In this document: piece after piece, positions 1 to 7,134 of the stretch
How positions within the stretch are numbered: the stretch's first letter is position 1
Layout: each line of letters starts with the position of its first letter
Source: WQUF01 sp031549525
Lineage (GTDB): Bacteria; Bacillota; Clostridia; Clostridiales; Clostridiaceae
Direction of reading: 5' to 3'
Assembly (NCBI GenBank): GCA_031549525.1
Contig: JAVBPQ010000067.1
Location: 1-42,483, forward strand
Length of the DNA: 42,483 bases
Made by a program: the position numbers and the translations under genes
Notes under the pieces: generated by a model
Told to the model about the DNA's origin: nothing
What the model saw: only the letters and a program-made list of their open reading frames with translations
Databases searched by the model: none

Positions 1-99
1 ACTAGTAAGACCCCTTGAAGAATACAAGGAGATAGGTCAGAGGTGAAAGTGCAGTAATGTATTAAGCTGACTGATACTAATAGGTCGAGGGCTTGATCT
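1..99 (+). rRNA. 23S ribosomal RNA, 3' end (partial)
   Basis: The first hundred bases match the conserved 3' end of bacterial 23S rRNA, including the segments AGGTGAAAGTGCAGTAATG and CTGATACTAATAGGTCGAGG followed by GCTTGATC. The gene begins before the window. The exact 3' end is set by eye to within a few bases. It is followed by 5S rRNA and tRNA-Phe on the same strand, the usual end of an rRNA operon. Confidence 0.93.
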
Positions 100-178
100 T
101 GAAAAGAGAATAATTACTATGCTATAGATATGAGAGAAAATAAAAAAATGTAGATATACAAATAGAAAGAAAAATATC

Positions 179-224
179 AAAGAAAAGAAGATATATATAA
201 TAAAGAAAAGAAGATATATATAAT
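179..224 (+). repeat. 23-bp perfect tandem duplication in the 23S-5S spacer
   Basis: A 23-bp unit that starts AAAGAAAAGAAG and ends ATATATATAAT occurs twice back to back (179-201 and 202-224) with no mismatch, followed by more TATATA sequence. It lies in the 140-nt spacer between 23S and 5S rRNA, so it would be transcribed and removed during rRNA processing. It is probably replication slippage in low-complexity DNA. Confidence 0.9.
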
Positions 225-240
225 ATATATAATATATAGA

Positions 241-358
241 ATCCAGTGATAATAGCATAAAGGATACACTCGTCCCCATCCCGAACACGAAGGTTAAGCT
301 TTATAGCGCTTAAGATACTGCAAGGGTGACCTTGTGGGAAAATAGGACATTGCTGGGT
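241..358 (+). rRNA. 5S ribosomal RNA
   Basis: The conserved 5S core CCCCATCCCGAACACGAAGG and the downstream AAGGGTGACC and GTGGGAAAATAGG segments are present. The 5' ATCCAGTGAT pairs with the 3' ATTGCTGGGT to close helix I with a few G-U pairs, which sets a length of about 118 nt. It lies 140 nt behind the 23S end and 9 nt ahead of tRNA-Phe. Confidence 0.93.
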
Positions 359-367
359 AAAAATATT

Positions 368-440
<73 letters not shown>

Positions 441-445
441 TATCA

Positions 446-485
446 AGCCCTTCTATAAGCATATGTTTATGGAAGGGCTATATTT
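446..485 (+). terminator. Rho-independent terminator of the rRNA/tRNA operon
   Basis: AGCCCTTC (446-453) pairs with GAAGGGCT (472-479), with further A-T pairs inside, followed by ATATTT. It sits 5 nt behind tRNA-Phe and closes the rRNA operon. Confidence 0.8.
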
Positions 486-657
486 GGAATATTTCAAAAC
501 TATAATTAAAATCAATCTAAGTTTATGATGAGTAGAATAAAAGGACATCTGAAATGCTCATAATAACATAGAGAGAACATTTAAAAATATAAATAGGACA
601 AAGAAAGTTTTCAAGAATATAAAAAATAAGAGAAAGGAGAAGTTACTAAATAAAATT

Positions 658-876
658 ATGAATGAAAATAAAAATTTTAAAGATAAAACAGAAGATGTTT
701 TAAAAAAAGGAATGGATATAGCAGAAGATGGACTTGAAAAGGTAAAAGAAACAGTTGTTAAAACTCTGGATGTTGATAAAGATGGAGATGTAGATTTTGA
801 TGATTTTAAATTAATTGCAAGTAAGATTACAAAAAAAGGTAAAGAAATCATCAAAGGCCAGGAGGAAAATAAGTAA
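658..876 (+). CDS. Small acidic protein with one EF-hand-like calcium loop
   Basis: The product has 72 residues, is highly charged and has no signal peptide. Residues 38-49 (DVDKDGDVDFDD) have the spacing of an EF-hand or dockerin calcium loop: D38, D40 and D42, glycine at position 6, and acidic residues D46 and D49. Both flanks look helical and amphipathic. The AAAGGAGA ribosome site lies about 15 nt before the ATG, which is long; no better start is visible. A perfect hairpin terminator follows directly, so it is probably a single-gene unit downstream of the rRNA operon. Family and function are not recognised; calcium binding is inferred from the loop alone. Confidence 0.7.
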   Translation: MNENKNFKDKTEDVLKKGMDIAEDGLEKVKETVVKTLDVDKDGDVDFDDFKLIASKITKKGKEIIKGQEENK

Positions 877-878
877 TT

Positions 879-920
879 AATGGCTACTTATAATTAATGC
901 TGATTATAAGTAGCCATTTT
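879..920 (+). terminator. Rho-independent terminator after the EF-hand gene
   Basis: AATGGCTACTTATAA (879-893) is a perfect 15-bp inverted match to TTATAAGTAGCCATT (904-918), with a 10-nt loop and trailing T residues. On the other strand it may also serve the zinc-ribbon gene that ends at 943. Confidence 0.88.
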
Positions 921-942
921 CATAATAATATCTATAAAGTGA

Positions 943-1143
943 TTAAATATTAATTTTTCTAATGATACTTTTAGGATTTTTTAGTCTAAGTTCTAAAACA
1001 TGACCACAATGAGTACATGCTGTAAAAAATACTTCAGTTGTAGCTGGTGCAAAGTCAGTATTCGAATTTGAAGCAACACAACCAGTCAATACTCCATCTT
1101 CTAACTCTAAACTGTGGCATTTAGGACATTTTAAATTATTCAT
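943..1143 (-). CDS. Small zinc-ribbon protein
   Basis: This is a 66-residue protein with two CxxC pairs, C6-P-K-C9 and C43-T-H-C46, the layout of a four-cysteine zinc ribbon. The ATG at 1143 is chosen because a GAGGTG ribosome site (1148-1153 on this strand) lies just before it; the upstream TTG would overlap that site. No transmembrane segment is visible. It stands alone between an EF-hand gene and an ABC-F gene. Zinc binding is expected from the cysteines, and the cellular role is unknown. Confidence 0.72.
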   Translation of the reverse strand: MNNLKCPKCHSLELEDGVLTGCVASNSNTDFAPATTEVFFTACTHCGHVLELRLKNPKSIIRKINI

Positions 1144-1267
1144 ATAACACCTCAATTATATTTAACTTTAAATTTATTTAATTTATAATAAATCTAATGA
1201 TTATTTATTACAAGTCAATCTTTGTATATAAAATCTTTTTTAATTTTATAGTTTGGAGGAAATTTAT

Positions 1268-2848
1268 TTGATAACAGTCAATAATTTAAGTTTAAGATAT
1301 GGAGAAAGAAAATTATTTGAAAACGTAAATTTAAAATTTACACCAGGGAATTGCTATGGTGTGATAGGTGCAAATGGAGCAGGCAAAAGCACCTTTTTAA
1401 AAATATTGTCAGGTGAGATGGAACCAAATACAGGTGAGGTCTCTTTGTCACCAAATTCAAGGATTTCAGTTTTAAAACAAGATCAATTTCAATATGATAA
1501 TAAACAAGTATTAGATACGGTTATTATGGGTAATAAGCGATTGTTTGAAATAATTTGTGAAAAAGATGCTTTATATTCAAAAGAAAACTTTTTAGATGAG
1601 GATGGAATTAAAGCAGCTGAACTTGAAGCCGAATTTTCTGATATGAATGGATGGGAAGCAGAATCTGAAGCATCTTCTATACTACAAGGGCTTGGAATAA
1701 TGACAAACCTTCATAATAAATTAACAGGAGAATTATCTGGAGGAGAAAAGGTAAAGATACTTCTTGCTCAAGCTCTATTTGGAAGACCTGAAATACTTCT
1801 CTTAGATGAACCTACAAACAATTTAGATATAAAATCAATAACTTGGCTTGAAGAGTTTTTGATAAACTTTGAAGGTATTGTAATAGTAGTGTCACATGAT
1901 AGGTATTTTTTAAATAAAGTTTGCACTAATATGGTTGATATAGATTTTGGAAAGATAAAATTATATGTTGGAAACTATGACTTTTGGTATCAATCTAGTC
2001 AACTTGCTTTACAAATGATAAAAGATCAAAATAAGAAAAAAGAAGAAAAAATTAAAGAACTTCAGGAATTTATACAGAGGTTTAGTGCTAATGCTTCTAA
2101 ATCTAGGCAAGCAACTTCAAGAAAAAAACTTTTAGAAAAAATAACTTTAGATGATATAGAGCCTTCTACTAGAAGATATCCTTTTGTAGGGTTTAAACCA
2201 GAAAGAGAGGTGGGAAATGATATACTGTTTGTGGATACAATTACAAAGGCATTTGATGGAGAAAAAGTACTAAATAATATAAGCTTTACAGTTTCAAAAG
2301 GTGATAAAATAGTCTTTCTAGGAAATGAGGTTGCTTCTACCGCTCTTTTTAAAATATTGATGGAAGAAATTCAACCTGATGAAGGAAATTTTAAATGGGG
2401 AATTACTATAACAAAATCTTACTTTCCAAAAGATAATTCAGAATTTTTTGATGGTATAGAAATTAATTTGATAGATTGGATGAGGCAATTCTCAGAAGAA
2501 AAATCTGAAAGTTATTTAAGAGGATTTTTAGGCAAGATGCTCTTTTCTGGAGAAGAAGCTTTAAAACAGGCAAAGGTTTTATCTGGAGGTGAACGAGTTA
2601 GGTGTATGCTTTCTAAAATGATGCTATCTCATTCTAATTTTTTAATTTTTGATCAACCTACAAATCATTTAGATTTAGAGTCAATTACAGCTTTAAATAA
2701 TGGATTAATAGATTATCCAAGCAATATATTATTTACATCTCATGACCATCAGTTTATTCAAACTATTGCAAATAGAATAATAGTTTTAACTAATGATGGG
2801 ATAATTGATAAGAGAATGAGTTATGATGAATATTTAAAAAGTATATAG
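1268..2848 (+). CDS. ABC-F family ATPase (YkpA/YbiT-like) with a degenerate second nucleotide site
   Basis: The protein is soluble, about 526 residues long, with two ATP-binding cassettes and no transmembrane segments, as in ABC-F factors that act on the ribosome. Domain 1 is intact: Walker A GANGAGKST (34-42), signature LSGGE (156-160) and LLLDEPTNNLD. A lysine-rich linker of about 60 residues follows. Domain 2 has LSGGERVR but an altered Walker A, GNEVASTALF (352-361), with serine 357 where the P-loop lysine belongs, and FDQP (461-464) in place of LDEP. The TTG at 1268 is preferred because GGAGGA lies 7 nt upstream; an earlier TTG overlaps that site. It is probably monocistronic. The ribosomal role is known for the family, but the substrate state here is not. 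Confidence 0.9.
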   Translation: MITVNNLSLRYGERKLFENVNLKFTPGNCYGVIGANGAGKSTFLKILSGEMEPNTGEVSLSPNSRISVLKQDQFQYDNKQVLDTVIMGNKRLFEIICEKDALYSKENFLDEDGIKAAELEAEFSDMNGWEAESEASSILQGLGIMTNLHNKLTGELSGGEKVKILLAQALFGRPEILLLDEPTNNLDIKSITWLEEFLINFEGIVIVVSHDRYFLNKVCTNMVDIDFGKIKLYVGNYDFWYQSSQLALQMIKDQNKKKEEKIKELQEFIQRFSANASKSRQATSRKKLLEKITLDDIEPSTRRYPFVGFKPEREVGNDILFVDTITKAFDGEKVLNNISFTVSKGDKIVFLGNEVASTALFKILMEEIQPDEGNFKWGITITKSYFPKDNSEFFDGIEINLIDWMRQFSEEKSESYLRGFLGKMLFSGEEALKQAKVLSGGERVRCMLSKMMLSHSNFLIFDQPTNHLDLESITALNNGLIDYPSNILFTSHDHQFIQTIANRIIVLTNDGIIDKRMSYDEYLKSI

Positions 2849-3000
2849 AAAGTAAAATGAGAATCTTTAGTGTATTGGTATAAAGATTTCGACTTGCAAA
2901 GGTCTTATATTGCGAGAAGAAAAAAAGAAGAAGTAAGAATAAACTCTTAATTTTTCTTGTAAGATTTATTTGTAAAGTGCGTCTTTTTGTAATGAGCCCC

Positions 3001-3028
3001 TTGACAAGGAAAATATTTTTAGTATAAT
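3001..3028 (+). promoter_or_regulatory. Promoter of tRNA-Leu(GAG)
   Basis: A perfect -35 box TTGACA (3001-3006) and a perfect -10 box TATAAT (3023-3028) are separated by 16 nt. The tRNA starts 20 nt downstream. Confidence 0.88.
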
Positions 3029-3047
3029 TAATTTGATAATTAAATAT

Positions 3048-3127
3048 GCGATTGTGGCGGAATTGGCATACGCGCACGTTTGAGGGGCGTGTGGGAGACC
3101 GTACGGGTTCAAGTCCCGTCAATCGCA
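3048..3127 (+). tRNA. tRNA-Leu (GAG)
   Basis: The acceptor GCGATTG pairs with CAATCGC. The anticodon arm CACGT-TTGAGGG-GCGTG gives anticodon GAG. A long variable arm (type II tRNA) precedes the T-arm CGGGTTCAAGTCCCG. The discriminator is A, and CCA is not encoded (CTA follows). It is a single tRNA gene with its own sigma-A-type promoter. Confidence 0.94.
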
Positions 3128-3133
3128 CTAATT

Positions 3134-3171
3134 AAAACGGCGAGTCATTTTTATAAATAGCTTGCTGTTTT
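3134..3171 (+). terminator. Weak terminator hairpin after tRNA-Leu(GAG)
   Basis: AAAACGGCGAG (3134-3144) pairs with CTTGCTGTTTT (3161-3171) using two G-U pairs, with an AT-rich loop. The T-run is short and interrupted, so termination may be inefficient. Confidence 0.55.
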
Positions 3172-3253
3172 CATGTTTATAATTTTTATTTTAATTGCAT
3201 AAAGTTATTAATTATGCTATTATTTCAAAGTAAAGTCAAAAATGAGGTATAAA

Positions 3254-4831
3254 ATGATAGATAATAAATTTAAAGAACTTGGTTTAAAAGGATTCTTATT
3301 AAAAGCTATAGAGTATTTAGGTTTTGAAGAACCATCTCAGATACAATATGAAAGTATACCCATAGCATTGCAAGGTTATGATTTAATAGGGCAGGCGCAA
3401 ACAGGAACTGGTAAGACAATGGCATTTGCTTCTGTAATATTAAACAATATGGATAAAAATATAAAAGGCATTAAAACTTTAGTAATAACACCTACTCGAG
3501 AACTTGCTATTCAAATTCAGGAGGAATTTAGGAAAATTGGTAAATTTGCTGGCTTTAGATCGTTGTGTGTATATGGAGGTCAGCCAATAGAAATGCAAAT
3601 AAGATCACTAAAATATGAGACTGATATTATTGTAGGTACTCCTGGAAGAATTTTAGATCATATATCAAGGGGAACTCTATCTTTTGATAATTTGAAATTC
3701 CTAGTACTTGATGAAGCAGACGAAATGCTAAATATGGGATTTATTGAAGATATTAATGAAATAATAAAAATACTTCCATCTGATAGACAAACCATGCTTT
3801 TTTCAGCTACTATGCCTAAAGAAATAAGAGATTTATCTAAAAAGTATATGAAAAAAGATAGAAAACATATAGCCATTTTAAAAAACTCTGTTACAGTAGA
3901 CAAAGTAAATCAGTATTTTTATGAAACAAAAGATAGTCATAGATTTGAAATTTTATGTAGAATACTTGATGTAGATGAACCAGAATCAGCTCTTATATTT
4001 TGTAAAACGAAAAAGGGTGTTGATGAATTAATAAATTCACTTTTAGATAGAGGATATTCTGTAGATGGAATGCATGGTGATATGACTCAAAGTAAAAGAC
4101 TTTCTGCATTAAATAAGTTTAGAAATAAATCTATAGATTATTTGGTTGCAACTGATGTTGCAGCACGTGGAATAGATATACAAAATATAACACATGTTAT
4201 TAATTATGACCTTCCGCAAGATACAGAGTCATATGTGCATAGAGTTGGAAGAACAGGAAGAGCCAATAAAGAAGGAATTGCATTGAGTTTGGTTACTCCT
4301 AAAGAATATATTGTATTAAAGGACATAGAAAAAAATATAAAGAGTAAGATTTATAGAAAAGAAATTCCAACTATAGATGAGATATTTTTAAAAAAGAGTG
4401 AAAATGTTTTAGCAACTATAAAGGAAACACTATCTTCAAATGATTTTAAAGAATTTATTCCTTTAGCACTTCAATTAGATGAAGATTATAATATGGTAGA
4501 TGTTTCTGCAGCACTTTTGAAGTTAAATTTTCAAACTCAGTTAGGATATGATTATAAGGAAAATGACATTTCAGGAATAGAAGATGTGAGATTATTTATT
4601 TCAATTGGTAGAAACGAAAAACTTAATATTAAAAAATTATTATCATTTATTGAAAGCAATTGTGATATTGATACAGATGATGTTAGGAATATTAGAATAT
4701 TAGATAATTTTTCTTTCATAACAATACCTGAAAGATATAGAGATATAATAATGAAAAAATGTAACAATAAGATACTTGATGGAACAAAAGTTAGAATTCA
4801 GTTAGCAAGACCAAAAGAAAATAAAAATTAA
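3254..4831 (+). CDS. dbpA: DEAD-box ATP-dependent RNA helicase, DbpA type
   Basis: The protein of about 525 residues carries the complete DEAD-box set: Q motif GFEEPSQIQ, Walker A AQTGTGKT (48-55), PTRELA, TPGR, DEAD (153-156), SAT, ARGID and HRVGRTGR. The C-terminal ~75 residues resemble the RRM-like DbpA RNA-binding domain, which in characterised members targets the helicase to 23S rRNA hairpin 92 during large-subunit assembly. That target is family knowledge, not shown here. The ATG at 3254 is chosen because AGG lies 6 nt upstream, inside the first codons of a longer reading that starts at 3242. A convergent terminator follows. Confidence 0.9.
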   Translation: MIDNKFKELGLKGFLLKAIEYLGFEEPSQIQYESIPIALQGYDLIGQAQTGTGKTMAFASVILNNMDKNIKGIKTLVITPTRELAIQIQEEFRKIGKFAGFRSLCVYGGQPIEMQIRSLKYETDIIVGTPGRILDHISRGTLSFDNLKFLVLDEADEMLNMGFIEDINEIIKILPSDRQTMLFSATMPKEIRDLSKKYMKKDRKHIAILKNSVTVDKVNQYFYETKDSHRFEILCRILDVDEPESALIFCKTKKGVDELINSLLDRGYSVDGMHGDMTQSKRLSALNKFRNKSIDYLVATDVAARGIDIQNITHVINYDLPQDTESYVHRVGRTGRANKEGIALSLVTPKEYIVLKDIEKNIKSKIYRKEIPTIDEIFLKKSENVLATIKETLSSNDFKEFIPLALQLDEDYNMVDVSAALLKLNFQTQLGYDYKENDISGIEDVRLFISIGRNEKLNIKKLLSFIESNCDIDTDDVRNIRILDNFSFITIPERYRDIIMKKCNNKILDGTKVRIQLARPKENKN

Positions 4832-4840
4832 TTTGAAGTT

Positions 4841-4880
4841 TGTGGCTGTCTTATTCATAATTCATGTTTAGACAGCCACA
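4841..4880. terminator. Bidirectional terminator between the helicase and the small membrane protein
   Basis: TGTGGCTGTCT (4841-4851) is a perfect inverted match to AGACAGCCACA (4870-4880). T-rich sequence follows on the plus strand. The minus-strand gene ends 4 nt away, so it can serve both. Confidence 0.88.
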
Positions 4881-4883
4881 TTG

Positions 4884-5156
4884 TTATTTGGTTATTTTTT
4901 TAATAATTTCATGAAAGGCATTTGATCCTCGAGATATTATTATACCTGTTAATATTTCACCTATAAATGGTAGCTGAAAAGTATAGCCTACTAATGAAAA
5001 AATATCTTGCTTACATAATATAGTAATTGATGAGCTTATTATGATTGAAAAGATCATACCCCATTTTAATTTTCCTTCTGAGAAGGTAAGTTTTACATTT
5101 TCAAGAATAGCTTCACATAAAATTGAAAGTATTAAAATTGTTTGTATTGCATTCAT
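4884..5156 (-). CDS. Small membrane protein, holin-like, function unknown
   Basis: The product has 90 residues and two or three hydrophobic segments (about 1-15, 32-48 and 58-75), then LTGIIISRGSNAFHEIIKKI. From memory the ISRGSN-containing tail recurs in small clostridial and phage-associated membrane proteins, but I cannot attach a firm family. No ribosome binding site precedes the ATG in the DNA: the 20 bases upstream are the end of a group I intron element. A strong AGGGGG site lies on the far side of that element (5614-5618), so translation probably depends on intron splicing. The gene shares a terminator with the helicase gene facing it. Confidence 0.7.
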   Translation of the reverse strand: MNAIQTILILSILCEAILENVKLTFSEGKLKWGMIFSIIISSSITILCKQDIFSLVGYTFQLPFIGEILTGIIISRGSNAFHEIIKKITK

Positions 5157-5157
5157 A

Positions 5158-5607
5158 CATGTTCCATAAGTAAAACTTATAATTACAAGTTTTACTTTTT
5201 ATCTATAATCGCTACTTATAGATGTCATTTTGCTTACGCTAATGACCACCTCTTTTCGGAGAGTGTGTAGACTATTTCTTCACCTTCACCATTACGTGTT
5301 AAGGGCAGACTTTTTCTTCCGCCATAGCTTGCGGTTTTACTCCTTAATGGATAGTCGTTGGAGGTCCCCCATATCTTTTTACAAAAAGACTTAGGAGTTT
5401 CCTTGCATGAACAACCATTTTATTGAATACTTAGGGTTTAACCATATATTCACCCTTACGTTTTTTCTGCTTTCGCACTTTCATATAGTCCTTTCGGCTA
5501 TATTGTAGTGTAAGGTTTTAGGTGTTACCTGCATTTAAGTCTGTGCATTATGCAGATTTCTCTACATATGAGGCTAAACAGTAGTTTTATATTTTTACTA
5601 AACTGTT
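5158..5607 (-). ncRNA. Group I intron (IStron-like, no transposase genes) in the leader of the membrane-protein gene
   Basis: Read on the minus strand, the segment has the group I core. ACGACTAT (5358-5351) and ATAGTC (5275-5270) form P7 inside the familiar contexts CCAACGACTATCC and AAGAAATAGTC. Stem CCTTAC/GTAAGG encloses the hairpins ATAGCC-GAAA-GG-CTAT and TGC-GAAA-GCA with GNRA loops. P9-like hairpins follow (GTCATT...AATGAC and ATCTATAA...TTATAGAT). A 5' splice site after T5608 is suggested because the exon end AAAT can pair with intron GTTT (5603-5600), giving the needed U-G. The 3' end is less certain; G5158 leaves a 10-nt linker after a terminal hairpin. No ORF lies inside. Boundaries are inferred, the core is firm. 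Confidence 0.82.
5168..5197 (-). repeat. Perfect 11-bp palindrome at the intron 3' end (IS605-type right-end hairpin candidate)
   Basis: AAGTAAAACTT (5168-5178) and AAGTTTTACTT (5187-5197) form an 11-bp stem with an 8-nt loop. IS200/IS605 elements and the clostridial IStrons end in such a subterminal hairpin, which TnpA recognises. The hairpin lies 10 nt from the proposed element end. Neither tnpA nor tnpB is present, so mobility would need a transposase encoded elsewhere. Confidence 0.6.
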
Positions 5608-5747
5608 ATTTTACCCCCTAATTTTATCTTTTGTAAATATAGGATTGTCATTTATATAATATGCAAAAAAATTATCCAATGAAACACAGATAATAACTTG
5701 ACTTTATAAAAATTTATTTATAATATAAATAATTTTTATTAAGCTCA
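5608..5747 (-). promoter_or_regulatory. 5' exon and leader of the intron-containing transcript with a Shine-Dalgarno sequence
   Basis: Minus strand between the ychF stop and the intron. It ends in AGGGGGTAAAAT (5619-5608), a ribosome site very like the GGGGGATAAT used elsewhere in this window. A weak promoter can be drawn (TTGCAT, then CTATAT). I looked for a c-di-GMP-II aptamer, known to precede a splicing-controlled group I intron in C. difficile, and did not see one. Confidence 0.55.
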
Positions 5748-6842
5748 TCATACATTGAACCTAAAATGTATGATATCCCCATCTTGCACTATGTATTCCT
5801 TTCCTTCTAACCTATAATATCCTTTTTCTTTAGCTAAAGATTCAGATCTTACTTCCATGAGTTTATCAAATGATATAACTTCTGCTCTTATGAATCCTCT
5901 TTCTATATCAGAGTGAATCTTCCCAGCAGCTTTAGGAGCTTTTGTACCTTTTAAAATGGTCCATGCTCTTACCTCATCTGATCCTGCTGTAAGAAAACTC
6001 ATAAGTCCCAAAAGATCATAACTTGCAGTTATGAGTTTATTAAGACCTGGTTCTTTTAGTCCATACTCATATAACATTTCAAGTTTTTCATTAGCATTTA
6101 GGTGGGATAATTCTTCTTCAATTTTGCAACTTATAATTATAACTTCAGAGTGTTCTTTTTGAGCATATTCTTTGAGAGATTTAACATATTTATTTTCTTC
6201 TTTATTTGTGAGATCATTTTCAGATATATTTGCTACATAAATAACAGGTTTTGAAGTTATAAAGAAATATCCATTTATTATTTCATTTTCTTCCTCAGTG
6301 GTTTGCAAAATCCTAATGGGTTTTCCACTTTCCAAATGAGATTTGATTTTAGATTGTAATCCACTTTCAAATTTTGCATTTTTATCACCAGATCGAAAGA
6401 GTTTAGTAGTCTTTTCTATTTTTCTTTCTAAAACTTCTAGATCCGAAAATATAAGTTCGAGATTTATTGTTTCAACATCCCGAACTGGGTCTACAAAACC
6501 ATCTACATGTATGATGTTGTTATCATCAAAGCATCTTACTATATGTATTATTGCAGATGCTTCTCTTATATGAGAAAGAAATTTATTACCAAGACCTTCT
6601 CCTTTTGAAGCACCTTTCACAAGCCCAGCTATATCATAAAATTCTATATTAGCAAATGTTTTCTTTTTAGGATTATACATTTTTTCAAGTTCCTCTAATC
6701 TTTTATCTGGAACATTAACTACCCCAATATTTGGGTCTATTGTACAGAATGGGTAATTCGCAATTTCAGCTTTTGCAGATGTAATAGCATTAAATAGAGT
6801 GCTCTTACCTACATTTGGAAGGCCTACGATTCCTAATTTCAT
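5748..6842 (-). CDS. ychF: Redox-regulated ATPase/GTPase YchF
   Basis: The 364-residue length is the family norm. The G1 motif GLPNVGKS (7-14) is followed by the Obg-family features DPNIGVV, DIAGLVKGASKGEGLGN and an inserted helical region. The C-terminal TGS domain holds AWTILKGTKAPKAAGKIHSD. YchF/OLA1 proteins bind ribosomes and hydrolyse ATP rather than GTP; that is family knowledge. The ATG at 6842 is preceded by GAAGGGAC. It diverges from the rsmH cluster, with 292 nt between them. Confidence 0.95.
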   Translation of the reverse strand: MKLGIVGLPNVGKSTLFNAITSAKAEIANYPFCTIDPNIGVVNVPDKRLEELEKMYNPKKKTFANIEFYDIAGLVKGASKGEGLGNKFLSHIREASAIIHIVRCFDDNNIIHVDGFVDPVRDVETINLELIFSDLEVLERKIEKTTKLFRSGDKNAKFESGLQSKIKSHLESGKPIRILQTTEEENEIINGYFFITSKPVIYVANISENDLTNKEENKYVKSLKEYAQKEHSEVIIISCKIEEELSHLNANEKLEMLYEYGLKEPGLNKLITASYDLLGLMSFLTAGSDEVRAWTILKGTKAPKAAGKIHSDIERGFIRAEVISFDKLMEVRSESLAKEKGYYRLEGKEYIVQDGDIIHFRFNV

Positions 6843-7134
6843 TTAAAATACAGTCCCTTCTTAATGATTATCATCAACAAATTATATATTATCAATTTAA
6901 AAGATTCAAGTTTATAATTCACAAATAGTATGATAAAAAGTAAATTCAGTGAACTTTTATTAAGAGGATTTTGTAGTTAAAACTAGAATAAGTATATATG
7001 TAGTTTAAAGTGGAAAATAATTTTAAATACATTGTATGTTATATAATATTGTTTTACAAGTTTTAATTTTATGCTTAATAGCTAATAAAATTAACAATTT
7101 AGGTATATAAAATAGATATTTAGGAAGTGATCTA

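Noticed and set aside
37..288. 83-codon reading frame on the minus strand over the 23S-5S spacer
   Set aside because: It runs through rRNA ends and low-complexity AT spacer, has no ribosome site, and its hydrophobic product reflects AT repeats.
558..854. 98-codon minus-strand frame opposite the EF-hand gene
   Set aside because: Shadow of the coding strand, Ser/Phe-rich, with no ribosome site. The plus-strand frame has a terminator and an EF-hand loop.
1201..1267. Longer ABC-F starting at TTG 1253
   Set aside because: That codon overlaps the GGAGGA ribosome site; TTG at 1268 has the right spacing and begins the conserved domain.
2790..3128. 112-codon minus-strand frame ending in sequence like MRLTGLEPVRSP
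   Set aside because: It reads through tRNA-Leu(GAG) and its promoter; that peptide is a well-known artefact of antisense tRNA translation.
5158..5607. Complete IS605/IStron with tnpA or tnpB
   Set aside because: No reading frame of useful length in the element on either strand; only the ribozyme part and an end hairpin are seen.
5608..5747. c-di-GMP-II riboswitch upstream of the group I intron
   Set aside because: Considered because of the C. difficile precedent. The 140 nt before the intron is AT-rich and I could not draw the aptamer's stems or pseudoknot.
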